Assembly: GCA_964406575.1 (NCBI GenBank)
Contig: CAYOSH010000030.1
Location: 1-45,217, forward strand
DNA length: 45,217 nucleotides
Source: WTAW01 sp964406575
GTDB lineage: Bacteria > Acidobacteriota > Aminicenantia > Aminicenantales > Aminicenantaceae
Direction: 5' to 3'
Shown here: positions 16,048-24,468 of the stretch, in pieces
Layout: each line of letters opens with the position of its first letter
How positions within the stretch are numbered: position 1 is the stretch's first letter
The notes under the pieces: generated by a model
Databases searched by the model: none
The model's input: only the letters and a program-made list of their open reading frames with translations
What the model was told of the DNA's origin: nothing
Position numbers and translations under genes: made by a program

Positions 16048-16701
16048 TCAGAGGGTGTAACTCTCTCCGGGTTTGAGGATAATGACTTCGGCAGTCTCAC
16101 CCACTCTCCTTTTGAATTCCTCAGGATCAGCAGTTACGATCGGAAAAGTTCCGTAATGGATGGGGATGACCCTTTTTGTTTGGACAAACTCCACGGCTTT
16201 TGTGGCAGACCCGATGCCCATGGTGTACCTGTCCCCGATGGGGATAAAGCTCAAATCCGGATGGAAAAATTCTCCGATGAGTTTCATGTCGTAGGTCAAA
16301 CCCGTGTCACCAGCATGGTAGAGCTTCTGTCCGTCGAGCTCCACGACTACCCCTGTCGGGTCTCCGGATTCCGCTGAGTGAAGTGCCTGGACCATGTGGA
16401 CGATGACTCCTTTTGTTTCGATCGTTCCCCCTATGTTCATCCCTTCAGCCGGGATGCCTTGCTCTTCCGCCTGCACGGCCACTTCATGAACGGAGACCAG
16501 AGTGGCACCTGTTTTTTTACAGATTTCAAAGGAATCTCCTTTGTGATCGCTGTGGTCGTGGGTGACGATTACCACATCCGCTTCTGTGATTTCATTGGGA
16601 GTTGTGGATGCCACGGGGTTGCCTGTTAGGAAGGGATCGATGTACACAGTTTTTGATCCTTTTATTTTGATCGCAGAATGCCCTAACCATGTGATTTCCA
16701 T
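16048..16701 (-). CDS. UPF0173-family metal-dependent hydrolase
   Basis: Metallo-beta-lactamase-fold protein of 217 residues. MEITWLGHSAIKI is the family start, THDHSDHKGD carries the HxHxDH metal motif, YHAGDTGL gives the Asp-bearing motif, and VIPIHYGTF supplies a late His. All metal ligands seem present. Physiological substrates of the family are not established. AAGGAGG lies just upstream of the start. Confidence 0.92.
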   Translation of the reverse strand: MEITWLGHSAIKIKGSKTVYIDPFLTGNPVASTTPNEITEADVVIVTHDHSDHKGDSFEICKKTGATLVSVHEVAVQAEEQGIPAEGMNIGGTIETKGVIVHMVQALHSAESGDPTGVVVELDGQKLYHAGDTGLTYDMKLIGEFFHPDLSFIPIGDRYTMGIGSATKAVEFVQTKRVIPIHYGTFPIVTADPEEFKRRVGETAEVIILKPGESYTL

Positions 16702-16761
16702 GATGCGTCCTCCTTTTTTTTCTGTTTTTTACCAGGACCTCTTCTATATTGTGCGCGCAAT

Positions 16762-16782
16762 TCCTTGAATAAGCTTCAAGGA
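16762..16782. terminator. terminator-like hairpin
   Basis: TCCTTGAA (16762-16769), loop TAAGC, TTCAAGGA (16775-16782), then GTTTTTTG on the plus strand. It has the form of a Rho-independent terminator for plus-strand RNA, although both neighbouring genes are on the minus strand. Confidence 0.45.
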
Positions 16783-16911
16783 GTTTTTTGTTCCAATATG
16801 GCTCTGATCATCTTTGAGCGCTATTCTCCACGCACGAGAGTCTCTGTTCTCACACATATATTGGAAGAGAGCCTATTATAAAAATTCACCCTTGAAATGC
16901 CAAACGGTCGA

Positions 16912-17256
16912 TCATCCGGGTGGCCACTTCATGCGCCTTCCCCCGAGAACATGAAGGTGGATGTGAAAGACATCCTGTCCCGAGTCTCCGGCCGTGTTGA
17001 GCACAATCCGGTATCCGCTTTCCTTGATCCCCTTGTCCCTTGCCGTTTGCCGGGCTTTGAGCATAAGGTGTCCGAGGAGGTCGATCTTCTCCTCGGGGAT
17101 CTCATTAAGGGAGGCGTAGTGTTTTTTTGGGATGAGAAGGACGTGAACGGGTGCTTGAGGGTTGATGTCGTCGAAAGCGAGGATCTTCTCATCTTCATAA
17201 ACGATTTTTGCTGGAATTTCCTTTTTCGCGATTTTACAAAAAATGCATTCATCCAT
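16912..17256 (-). CDS. HIT-family protein, HINT-type
   Basis: Histidine-triad purine-nucleoside phosphoramidase of 114 residues. It starts MDECIFCKI with the paired cysteines of zinc-containing HINT proteins. The triad HIHLHV lies at 98-103 with H98, H100 and H102. Family members hydrolyse AMP-lysine or AMP-amidates; the in vivo substrate here is open. It begins 67 bases downstream of murA on the same strand, preceded by AGGAA. Confidence 0.94.
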   Translation of the reverse strand: MDECIFCKIAKKEIPAKIVYEDEKILAFDDINPQAPVHVLLIPKKHYASLNEIPEEKIDLLGHLMLKARQTARDKGIKESGYRIVLNTAGDSGQDVFHIHLHVLGGRRMKWPPG

Positions 17257-17323
17257 GTACGGTTCCTATAAAAATGACGTTACTTCCTCTCATCACGAAT
17301 GTGATGATCCTCAACAAAAAGCC

Positions 17324-18586
17324 TCACTCCTCATAACGTTGGATATTTGCGCCCAACGACCGGAGTTTATCCTCGATTCTTTCGTAGCCTCTGTCAAGGT
17401 GTTCGGCCTCGTTGATGATCGTTTCCCCTTTGGCGATCAAACCCGCCAGAACGAGTGAAGCTGCAGCTCTCAAGTCTGTGGCGATTGTTTCAGCACCCGA
17501 GAGAAGAGTCTGACCCTTGACAATAGCTTTATCCCCCGTAACTTCTATGTTCGCGCCTAAACGTAAAAGCTCATTCACGTGAGAAAATCTTCTGTCGAAT
17601 ATGGTCTCTGTTATGATGGATGTTCCATTTGCCTGGGTCATCAGCACTGTAAATGGAGCTTGCATGTCCGTCGGGAACCCGGGATATGAGGAGGTCGTTA
17701 TGTCTTGGGATCTGATTTCATGACTGCCTATCACGCGGAGTGAATGGTTGCTTAATTTGTCGATTTTGGCACCGGAAAATCGCAGCCTTTGGATGATTGT
17801 AGACAAGTGGTCAGGTTGGATGTGCGTAAGGATCACATCTCCCTTTGTCAAGGCCCCTGCGACAAGGAACGTCCCAGCTTCAATCCTGTCCGGAATGATG
17901 GAATGCGTTGCACCACCCAATTCTTTCACGCCCTTGATGCGGATCGTTTCCTGGCCTATCCCGTCGATTTTTGCTCCCATCTTGACCAGGAGTTTACAAA
18001 GGCATGAAACCTCGGGCTCAAGTGAGCAATTTTTCAAGACAGTTTCACCCTGTGAAAGCGCCGAGGCCATGAGGAGGTTTTCTGTCGCTCCCACGCTCTT
18101 TTTTTCGAATTCTATCTCTGCTCCCTGAAGACGCTTTGCTTCGGCCTGGATGTAGCCATGCTCTAGATTGATAGATGCCCCCAGTTTCTCGAGACCGTGG
18201 ATGTGGAGGTCTATGGGACGGGACCCGATAGCGCAACCCCCTGGCAGAGCAACCACCGCTTTGCCTTGCCGAGCGAGAAGGGGCCCCAACACAAGGATCG
18301 ATGCTCTCATGGCTCTGACGAGTTCATAGGAGGCTTCATCAGAGCGTATGTCCTTGACTTGGATCGTCAAAGAATTCTTTTTGAGATTGTATTCGGCACC
18401 GAGCTCTTGGGTGAGAGTCAGGATTGTGAAGACATCTGTAACGAGAGGAACATTCCTCAGCCGGACTTTTTCTTTTGTGAGGAGAGAGGCAGCAATGGCT
18501 GGCAGGACAGCGTTCTTTGCCCCGCCGATCCTAATTTTTCCTCTAAGCTGAAGCTTATGATCTCCTTGGATTTTAATTTTTCTCAT
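17324..18586 (-). CDS. murA: UDP-N-acetylglucosamine 1-carboxyvinyltransferase
   Basis: First committed step of peptidoglycan synthesis: transfer of enolpyruvate from PEP to UDP-GlcNAc. It has 420 residues. IGGAKNAVLPAIAASLL carries the Lys-Asn pair. The active-site Cys is present as C118 in PGGCAIGSRPIDLHI, so the fosfomycin target residue is conserved. FPTDMQAPF and RAAASLVLAGLIAKGET follow. The start at 18586 fits the family N-terminus; a longer frame to 18613 would place codons inside the predicted promoter. Confidence 0.96.
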   Translation of the reverse strand: MRKIKIQGDHKLQLRGKIRIGGAKNAVLPAIAASLLTKEKVRLRNVPLVTDVFTILTLTQELGAEYNLKKNSLTIQVKDIRSDEASYELVRAMRASILVLGPLLARQGKAVVALPGGCAIGSRPIDLHIHGLEKLGASINLEHGYIQAEAKRLQGAEIEFEKKSVGATENLLMASALSQGETVLKNCSLEPEVSCLCKLLVKMGAKIDGIGQETIRIKGVKELGGATHSIIPDRIEAGTFLVAGALTKGDVILTHIQPDHLSTIIQRLRFSGAKIDKLSNHSLRVIGSHEIRSQDITTSSYPGFPTDMQAPFTVLMTQANGTSIITETIFDRRFSHVNELLRLGANIEVTGDKAIVKGQTLLSGAETIATDLRAAASLVLAGLIAKGETIINEAEHLDRGYERIEDKLRSLGANIQRYEE

Positions 18587-18594
18587 CTTATCAA

Positions 18595-18623
18595 ATTCTA
18601 AAGTATAACCCATGAAAATTCAA
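18595..18623 (-). promoter_or_regulatory. promoter of murA, nearly leaderless
   Basis: On the minus strand TTGAAT (18618-18623), 17 bases and TAGAAT (18595-18600). The -10 ends 8 bases before the ATG, so RNA would begin almost at the start codon. No ribosome-binding site is seen. Confidence 0.5.
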
Positions 18624-18641
18624 TACATTGTGAGGCGTCAT

Positions 18642-18658
18642 TGAAAAGACTCTTTTCA
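18642..18658. promoter_or_regulatory. palindromic operator candidate upstream of murA
   Basis: TGAAAAGA-C-TCTTTTCA is a perfect 8-base dyad around one central base. It lies 19 bases upstream of the -35 of the proposed murA promoter and looks like a site for a dimeric regulator. It is also downstream of the aminotransferase gene. Confidence 0.4.
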
Positions 18659-18737
18659 CATCATCATAGAGGCGACCCTTTTTCTGTGATGGCATGAAGG
18701 CATATTGTGTTTGAAGGTCGTCAGATTGTGAAGAAGT

Positions 18738-19961
18738 TCACGTTTTGAGCTTATGGGGTTTGTATTTTTGAATGACAGCCTTCAGTCTCTTAATCCCTTC
18801 GAGGATCTGCTCTTTTGTGGGGTAGGAGAAGTTGATCCTCATGGTGTTGTATCGCCTAAGTCCCTCAGGGTAGAAGACTTCTCCGGGAACAAAGGCCACT
18901 TTTTCCTCTATGGCCATGTAAAAGAGGTCGAGCGTGTTAATCTCCTCGGGAGTGGTGATCCAGAGGAAGAGACCTCCTTCAGGTTTTGTCCACTTGACTC
19001 CCATATCAGGAGGAAAATGCTCTTCCATGGCATCCAGGAAGAAATTCAGTTTTATATTGTAATAGGCGATGGCTCTCTGGAAGTGGGCCCTCAGGTCGTG
19101 TTCGGTCAAAAAAGCCGTGCAGATATCTTGGTTGAGCTTGGGTGTGTTGAGGATGTTGGCCCCTTTGATGAAGGCAAATTTATTGATCACGTCAGGAGGC
19201 CCGATGTTGAAACCAACGCGGATTCCTGGACAGAGGATCTTGGAGAAGGTATAAAGCCCGATGACATTGCCGTTGTTGTTGTCCAGGGAGAAAACCGATG
19301 GAATTTGTTCGCCCCTGTACCTGAGCTCTCTGTAAGGGCTGTCTTCCACGATAGGGACCTCATATTTTTTGGCCATCTCCAGGAGCGCATATCTTTTTTC
19401 GAGGCCCATCGTTATTCCTGATGGATTTTGGAAGTCCGGGACCACGTAAATGAATTTAGGTTTTTGCCCTCTGTCGATGTGCACTTTGATCGCTTTGTCC
19501 AAACCTGCAACATCAGAACCATCGTCCTCAATGTTCTTGGCGATGTATTGAGCATCCTCAAGCTCAAAGGCCGCCAAGGCTCCCCCAAAGGTAGGCAGGT
19601 CGATAACGATCAGATCTTGAGGATTAAGAAATGCGCGCCCGACAAGGTCCAGTCCGTGTTGTCCGGAGGTGGTGATGACGATGTTTTCCGGTTCGATAAA
19701 GATGTTGTCGGTCTTGAGATATGCAATGATGGCTTCGATCAGATCGTTCTCTCCGGGGATAGGGGAATACTGGAGGACTCGGGCCGGATTCTCCAGGATC
19801 GATCTTTCGGCGGATTTCTGGATCAAGTTTACCGGAAAAAGTTCGTCGCTGGGCAATCCCCCTGCAAAGGAGATGATATCTGGATCGCCCAAATACGAAA
19901 GCATCTTACCGATGGCGTATCCCTCAAAATCTTTCATCAAGCTGGCGAACTCATATTTCAT
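18738..19961 (-). CDS. PLP-dependent aminotransferase, class I/II, LysN/2-aminoadipate type
   Basis: Fold-type I aminotransferase of 407 residues. The PLP Lys is K241 in YTFSKILCPGIRVGF. D207 in EDSPYRELRY and N179 in PDFQNPSG are the usual cofactor ligands. SFAGGLPSDELFP and YSPIPGENDLIEAI are typical of the 2-aminoadipate aminotransferase/MocR-like branch, but without the DNA-binding domain. The amino donor cannot be told. AGAGG precedes the start. It is the first of several minus-strand genes with amino-acid-type functions. Confidence 0.93.
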   Translation of the reverse strand: MKYEFASLMKDFEGYAIGKMLSYLGDPDIISFAGGLPSDELFPVNLIQKSAERSILENPARVLQYSPIPGENDLIEAIIAYLKTDNIFIEPENIVITTSGQHGLDLVGRAFLNPQDLIVIDLPTFGGALAAFELEDAQYIAKNIEDDGSDVAGLDKAIKVHIDRGQKPKFIYVVPDFQNPSGITMGLEKRYALLEMAKKYEVPIVEDSPYRELRYRGEQIPSVFSLDNNNGNVIGLYTFSKILCPGIRVGFNIGPPDVINKFAFIKGANILNTPKLNQDICTAFLTEHDLRAHFQRAIAYYNIKLNFFLDAMEEHFPPDMGVKWTKPEGGLFLWITTPEEINTLDLFYMAIEEKVAFVPGEVFYPEGLRRYNTMRINFSYPTKEQILEGIKRLKAVIQKYKPHKLKT

Positions 19962-20070
19962 TATTAACCTCTATAGAATGGGATTCAAAACACAGAATGA
20001 AGATCGCAGGATTAAACGTCTTGATGATTCGGCCCCTTCTTTGTTTTCAGGCATTCTGTATATGTGATAC

Positions 20071-20427
20071 TTATTTGGCACTGTATCGTGCCGGATCGTC
20101 AAAAACGTCGATCACATGGACTCTGGAGAGGAAAGTGGCAGAATGCACAATCCCTTCGGGGATGTAATACCAATCTCCATCTTTGTAGATCTTGGTATCG
20201 CCGCCGATTGTCAACTTCATTTTGCCCGAGATAACCATACCCCATTGGCCACAGTGGGAATGGGGCGGGACTTCACCGACGGGCTCAATATCAAAAAATA
20301 CGACCTGGGTTGTGTCACCCTGAATGAGCCAACCCCGAACACCTTTGAAGGGAATATCCACCTCTGGCAGATTCCGGAGAAACTCTGGATAGGGAGTGCC
20401 CTTCCATTTTTCCATCAGGTCTTTCAT
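20071..20427 (-). CDS. small cupin-domain protein
   Basis: A 118-residue single-cupin protein. The first cupin motif is PPHSHCGQWGMVISG, with H56 and H58 as metal ligands and Gln where Glu is common. The second is DWYYIPEGIVHSA with H95. It may bind a metal and a small acid or act as a sensor. AAAGGAAGG lies 5 bases before the ATG. A signal-peptide-like stretch lies upstream in another frame. The substrate is not identifiable. Confidence 0.87.
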   Translation of the reverse strand: MKDLMEKWKGTPYPEFLRNLPEVDIPFKGVRGWLIQGDTTQVVFFDIEPVGEVPPHSHCGQWGMVISGKMKLTIGGDTKIYKDGDWYYIPEGIVHSATFLSRVHVIDVFDDPARYSAK

Positions 20428-20583
20428 GCGTACCTTCCTTTCCCTGAGCGGTTTTTAAAAATATCGTTACGGATAATAACAAACACAATATCAACAATTT
20501 TAGCCCTTTGGCACCGAACCCATCTTTCACTGCAGCGGCTCCAGCTCTAAAATAACTCAGGGCCGCAATCTATGGGTAAACAG

Positions 20584-21375
20584 TTAATATAAACTCTTGA
20601 TGTAACCGCCGTCGATCTGGAGAGCAACGCCAGTAATGTAGCCCGCACGTTCTGAGGCCAGAAAGGCCACTGTGTGCGCAAATTCTCCGGGCGTTCCAAG
20701 TCTTTGCATGGGAATGCTCGCTTCGATCGTTCTGTAGAAATCACCCTGCGTTCCCTTCCCCGAGTTGACAAAGGATTCGGCGAGATCTTCAACTCTTTCG
20801 GTCTTTGTGTATCCAGGGCAGACAGAATTGACAGTGATGCCAAAACGGGCCATTTGTTCGGACAATGACTTTGCGAATCCGAGGACTCCAGCCCTCGATG
20901 TGTTCGAGAGGATCAAGTTTGAGATGGGCTGTTTTGCGGAAACAGAGGTGATACAGATGATCCTTCCCCAGCGATTTCTTTTCATGTGCGGAACAACTTC
21001 GTAGCATAGATTGATCGTGCTCATGAGGTTGAGTTCGACGGCTCTGCGGAAGTCGTCCGGTGAGAAATCATCTACAAAACCAGCAGGAGGGCCTCCGGCG
21101 TTTGAGACCAATATGTCTATTGTCCCGAGCGTAGAGACAATATCGGCCACCATCTGATGGACCTGATCCCCCTGTGTCACATCCGTTGTGTATGCCTGGA
21201 CGATGCCGCCAGTTTCGGCGGTGATATTTTCTTGGGTTTTAGAGAGATTTTCCTCGGTTCGTGCGCAGATGGCGAGCTTGGCGCCTTCTCTTGAGAGCTG
21301 GAAAGCGACAGCCTTCCCCAGGCCGCTGCTGGATGCAGCCACTAGCGCGACTTTGTTCTGAATTCCTAAGTCCAT
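20584..21375 (-). CDS. atypical short-chain dehydrogenase/reductase, FabG-like
   Basis: A 263-residue SDR-fold protein. The nucleotide loop is AASSSGLGKA (13-22) and NAGGPP follows, but the catalytic YxxxK is replaced: the aligned positions read S157xxxR161 in LSNTSRAGV. I recall an SDR subgroup, described as BKR-like, that lacks the usual tetrad and shows this LSNxxRAG pattern, and the present protein fits it. The chemistry is therefore uncertain, and reduction by the normal Tyr route is unlikely. It lies between the cupin gene and an unrecognised gene on the same strand. Confidence 0.88.
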   Translation of the reverse strand: MDLGIQNKVALVAASSSGLGKAVAFQLSREGAKLAICARTEENLSKTQENITAETGGIVQAYTTDVTQGDQVHQMVADIVSTLGTIDILVSNAGGPPAGFVDDFSPDDFRRAVELNLMSTINLCYEVVPHMKRNRWGRIICITSVSAKQPISNLILSNTSRAGVLGFAKSLSEQMARFGITVNSVCPGYTKTERVEDLAESFVNSGKGTQGDFYRTIEASIPMQRLGTPGEFAHTVAFLASERAGYITGVALQIDGGYIKSLY

Positions 21376-21404
21376 AATGTCTCCGTTTTTGTGGGATTCG
21401 ACGG

Positions 21405-22637
21405 CTATCTGTAGGAAATCTTGGCGAATAATGCTTTGTGCCCTCGTCTCATAATTTCCTTGGCGTCCTGATCACACCGGACACACTTATGATAGATGAC
21501 ATCCCCGATAAGCTCTGCCTTTTCGTTTCTTTCTTCGTCAGAGAAAAAATAGGCCTCCATTGTATCGTAGGGGCGGGATGTCCCGTCACTCTCGTATTTG
21601 ATGGTCACATTCCTGCCAGCATCGAGAACCCGGAAAGCGTTCTCTGTCCAGTTAAAGTCTGCCATTCCGAGGTCTGGGTTTATCCTGAGATGGGCGGCAA
21701 GATAGATGTTTGGGAGACCGGAAGCTTCTACCTCTTCACTGCACTGGATAAAGGTTTCTGTTGTAGCGGCATTGCCGATGTTGATCTCGTAGATGGGCGT
21801 GGTCCCATCATTTCGGAGATATTCTTTGATGATGTTCAGCAGCATTCTGAGCTGGATGGCGTTTTGTATGGAGAGAAGCATGGAGATCTTAAAAGAGAAG
21901 TTCGGGATTTCTCTGGCATAATAGCAGGCGGCGACAATCGTGGACCAGCTCGGGTTGAGATAGAAATTTCCTCCTGTTTCAAGAGCTGCCCTTGTCACTC
22001 CGTCGAGGTAGACGAGGTGGTTGTTGTTTCCGACCTCTACGCCACCCAGATTGCCGTATGGTGTCCCCATGTTTTTCATAATGAGCTGGCTCATCCCGTT
22101 ACCCAGATCTCTCCGTTCGAATTTTTCACCGGTCACTTTTTCGATGCGTTCGAACCGTTCCTCGGGGAGTGGGGTTCCTATGAGGTTTGTGGAGCAGAAT
22201 TTGCTCGTTCCGAGGATGTTTTCTGCCATGGCCAGAGTGCTGATGAGGTCTCCGCTGTAGACATAGTGTTCTGTCATGGGCACAACAGAGATCATTTCAG
22301 TGGGGAAGAGCACCTCCCTGCTTTCTGCGATTCTCCTCATGCAGTCTAGAGTAACGGGGGCTGCTTGGAAACCGGAGACTTGTGTCGTACAGACGCCTTT
22401 CTTGGTGAACTGGATCTTGTTCTCTTCGATAAAGGCGTCCACTTTGGCAAAGCTCTTCGCATATTCTTCGGCTTTCTCGAGAATCTCTCCGAATCCCTTA
22501 TCTCCTGCGATTTTCTTTCGGGCTCCATAATCTCTTTTTTCATCGATCGTCCGCGATATCGCCTTGGCACCTCCATAGGAATCTATCAAATCATCTATGG
22601 CTTTGATGTCTTTTCCGCTGAGCAAATCAAAATGCAT
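21405..22637 (-). CDS. unrecognised 410-residue protein
   Basis: I do not recognise this family. It has no signal peptide and no membrane segment. The composition is that of a soluble cytoplasmic enzyme with many Gly-rich turns, for example VVPMTEHYVYSGDLIS, MKNMGTPYGNLGGVEVGNN and YEINIGNAATTETF. Near the C-terminus is a single CxxC pair, CVRC at 385-388. A strong AGGAGG precedes the ATG at 22637. The SDR-like gene follows 29 bases after its stop, so they are likely co-transcribed. Given the neighbours it could be an amino-acid-metabolism enzyme, but this is only inference from context. Confidence 0.8.
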   Translation of the reverse strand: MHFDLLSGKDIKAIDDLIDSYGGAKAISRTIDEKRDYGARKKIAGDKGFGEILEKAEEYAKSFAKVDAFIEENKIQFTKKGVCTTQVSGFQAAPVTLDCMRRIAESREVLFPTEMISVVPMTEHYVYSGDLISTLAMAENILGTSKFCSTNLIGTPLPEERFERIEKVTGEKFERRDLGNGMSQLIMKNMGTPYGNLGGVEVGNNNHLVYLDGVTRAALETGGNFYLNPSWSTIVAACYYAREIPNFSFKISMLLSIQNAIQLRMLLNIIKEYLRNDGTTPIYEINIGNAATTETFIQCSEEVEASGLPNIYLAAHLRINPDLGMADFNWTENAFRVLDAGRNVTIKYESDGTSRPYDTMEAYFFSDEERNEKAELIGDVIYHKCVRCDQDAKEIMRRGHKALFAKISYR

Positions 22638-23296
22638 GCCACTCCTCCTTATACCTGAAATATTTAAACAAAGTCAGAAATATCAATCTTTCCGTATGGA
22701 GAATGAATCGGTTTTAAAACATATCCGGTATTTCGTCCTGAATGGATAATCAAGGTTTTTCATCCTGACAGATAACCTGAGCGGATCACTTCCCTCTCCT
22801 TCGTGAGGGTATAAATTGTATTGAAAAATATGGGGATATGCAAGCCTTCGTTCATACCTGGGCGTATTTCCAATTCGGTGATGAATAACTTATCCCCATC
22901 ACACGAATGGTCACTCAATAACGCTGCAGAGTAACCACGGCATCAAGGATTCGGAAAAAATTCTTATTAAAAAGCTGGATAAATTTAAGGGTCCTAACCG
23001 GAAGCATCCGTGTTTCCGTAATGCTCTCAAGTCAAATGATAATAGCAGGGATTCGTCACAGTCCATATTCGTCGAAGACCCCCCACCCAGCACCATCCGA
23101 CTCATTAAGGACAGTGACTCGCTCTTTTTTGTGTCTAATGCCCTTATCACGGAAATAAGGATGCTTACGGCGTAACCAAGGCGTTAGACAGAACGTAAAA
23201 AAATAAATATAATTCCTTCTAAAAGAAAAACTACGATTCATGCATTAGAAAAAAATTGGATGAAAGCAGACAAATAAGATTTACAAGGAGGAAAAT
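22638..23296. other. 659-base divergent spacer with an imperfect inverted repeat
   Basis: The long gap lies between the unrecognised gene and the homoserine dehydrogenase-like gene. It holds a pair of inverted segments, 22997-23022 and 23146-23171, in which 21 of 26 bases pair, enclosing about 120 bases. Short frames on both strands look like no known protein. It may be a remnant of a small mobile element or a decayed gene. No riboswitch class is recognisable to me. Confidence 0.4.
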
Positions 23297-24325
23297 ATGC
23301 GTCTAATCTTCGTTGGCTTTGGCACTGTGGGCCAGGGATTGGCTGAACTTTTGATAGAAAAAAAAGATCTGTTGTCCTCAATGTATGGCCTGGAGCCGGT
23401 TGTGGTTGGCATTTCGGATGAGATGAAGGGGAGTGTGTTGGATCCTGAAGGGATAGACCTGTTGAAGGCTCTGGACCTGGTGAAGGCTGAGAAGTTGTTG
23501 TGTGATATGGACGTCGGGAAATATGACGGAAGTGCGCTGGATATGATCCGGGATGCCGATGCGGATGTGATGCTCGAGGCCACTTACACCAACATCAAAA
23601 CAGGAGAACCCGCAACCTCTCATATCAAGGCGGCTTTGGAAAAAAAGGTGCATGTGGTCACAACAAACAAGGGGCCTTTAGCTCTTCATTATCATGAACT
23701 CGCACAGAAAGCCGAGGCAAAGGGTGTTCAATTCCTGTTCGAGGGAACAGTGATGAGCGGAACGCCGCTGATCAACCTTCTCAGGGAAACACTGGCTGGA
23801 AGCACTATCAAGGAGATAAAGGGAATTCTGAATGGGACAACGAATTATATTCTAACTCGAATGGAAGAGGGGCTTTCCTATGGAGATGCTTTAAAGAAAG
23901 CACAGGAGCTGGGTTATGCAGAGGCAGTTCCGGATGCGGATGTTCTGGGCTGGGATGCGCTGGCGAAAGTGACGATACTGGCAAAAGTGGTGTACGGGGC
24001 GAAAGTCAATCCCTTTGATTATCCATGCCAGGGGATCACAAAGATCACCGCAACTGCGATCGAGGAAGCGAAAGGCCGGGGAAAGCGATTCAAACTTATC
24101 GGTAAGGTTTGGAGTGAAAAGGGTATCGCCAAAGCGGCTGTGGCACCTGAAGAAGTGGATATCAGCCATCCCCTGGCGAGCGTCATGGGGGCGACCAATG
24201 CCGTGACGATCACAACCGATACGCTGGGGAATGTCACCATCGTCGGGCCGGGAGCGGGGAGGAAAGAGACCGGCTACAGCATGCTCATTGATTTGATAAA
24301 GATAGCCTCAGCGAAACAGATTTAG
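23297..24325 (+). CDS. homoserine dehydrogenase-family protein without ACT domain
   Basis: A 342-residue NAD(P)-dependent dehydrogenase. The N-terminal GFGTVGQG (7-14) is the dinucleotide loop. TYTNIKTGEPATSHIKAAL with VTTNKGPLAL, and LNGTTNYILTRMEEG, are the homoserine dehydrogenase signatures. The C-terminal ACT domain that gives threonine feedback in many bacterial enzymes (about 430 residues) is missing. It may make homoserine for threonine and methionine, or have drifted to a related semialdehyde. AAGGAGG lies 6 bases before the ATG. It is the only plus-strand member of the amino-acid cluster together with the M55 peptidase. Confidence 0.9.
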   Translation: MRLIFVGFGTVGQGLAELLIEKKDLLSSMYGLEPVVVGISDEMKGSVLDPEGIDLLKALDLVKAEKLLCDMDVGKYDGSALDMIRDADADVMLEATYTNIKTGEPATSHIKAALEKKVHVVTTNKGPLALHYHELAQKAEAKGVQFLFEGTVMSGTPLINLLRETLAGSTIKEIKGILNGTTNYILTRMEEGLSYGDALKKAQELGYAEAVPDADVLGWDALAKVTILAKVVYGAKVNPFDYPCQGITKITATAIEEAKGRGKRFKLIGKVWSEKGIAKAAVAPEEVDISHPLASVMGATNAVTITTDTLGNVTIVGPGAGRKETGYSMLIDLIKIASAKQI

Positions 24326-24412
24326 GATCTGTTCCCTGAACGGACCAAGGCAGTGTAGGGTCAGCTCCCCGAGCTGACCGATGAAATGCAGATCTTGTCC
24401 TCTGAACAGACC
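24326..24412. repeat. three copies of a small palindromic repeat
   Basis: Copies lie at 24326-24346, 24359-24379 and 24391-24412. The middle one is perfect: GGTCAGCT, loop CCCCG, AGCTGACC. All follow the plan GGTCnGnT-loop-AnCnGACC with a pyrimidine-rich loop. Related copies lie in other spacers up to 29 kb. Confidence 0.7.
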
Positions 24413-24468
24413 AGCAGCTGTGGCCTATCTTACAATGACATATATGAAAATATATTAAGGAGGGTCTA

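Noticed and set aside
21405..22637. identification as a B12-dependent amino-acid mutase subunit
   Set aside because: Considered because of the amino-acid context, but no cobalamin or PLP motif can be seen.
22911..23241. small minus-strand frames in the 659-base spacer as genes
   Set aside because: No ribosome-binding site, no recognisable domain, and they run through the inverted repeat.
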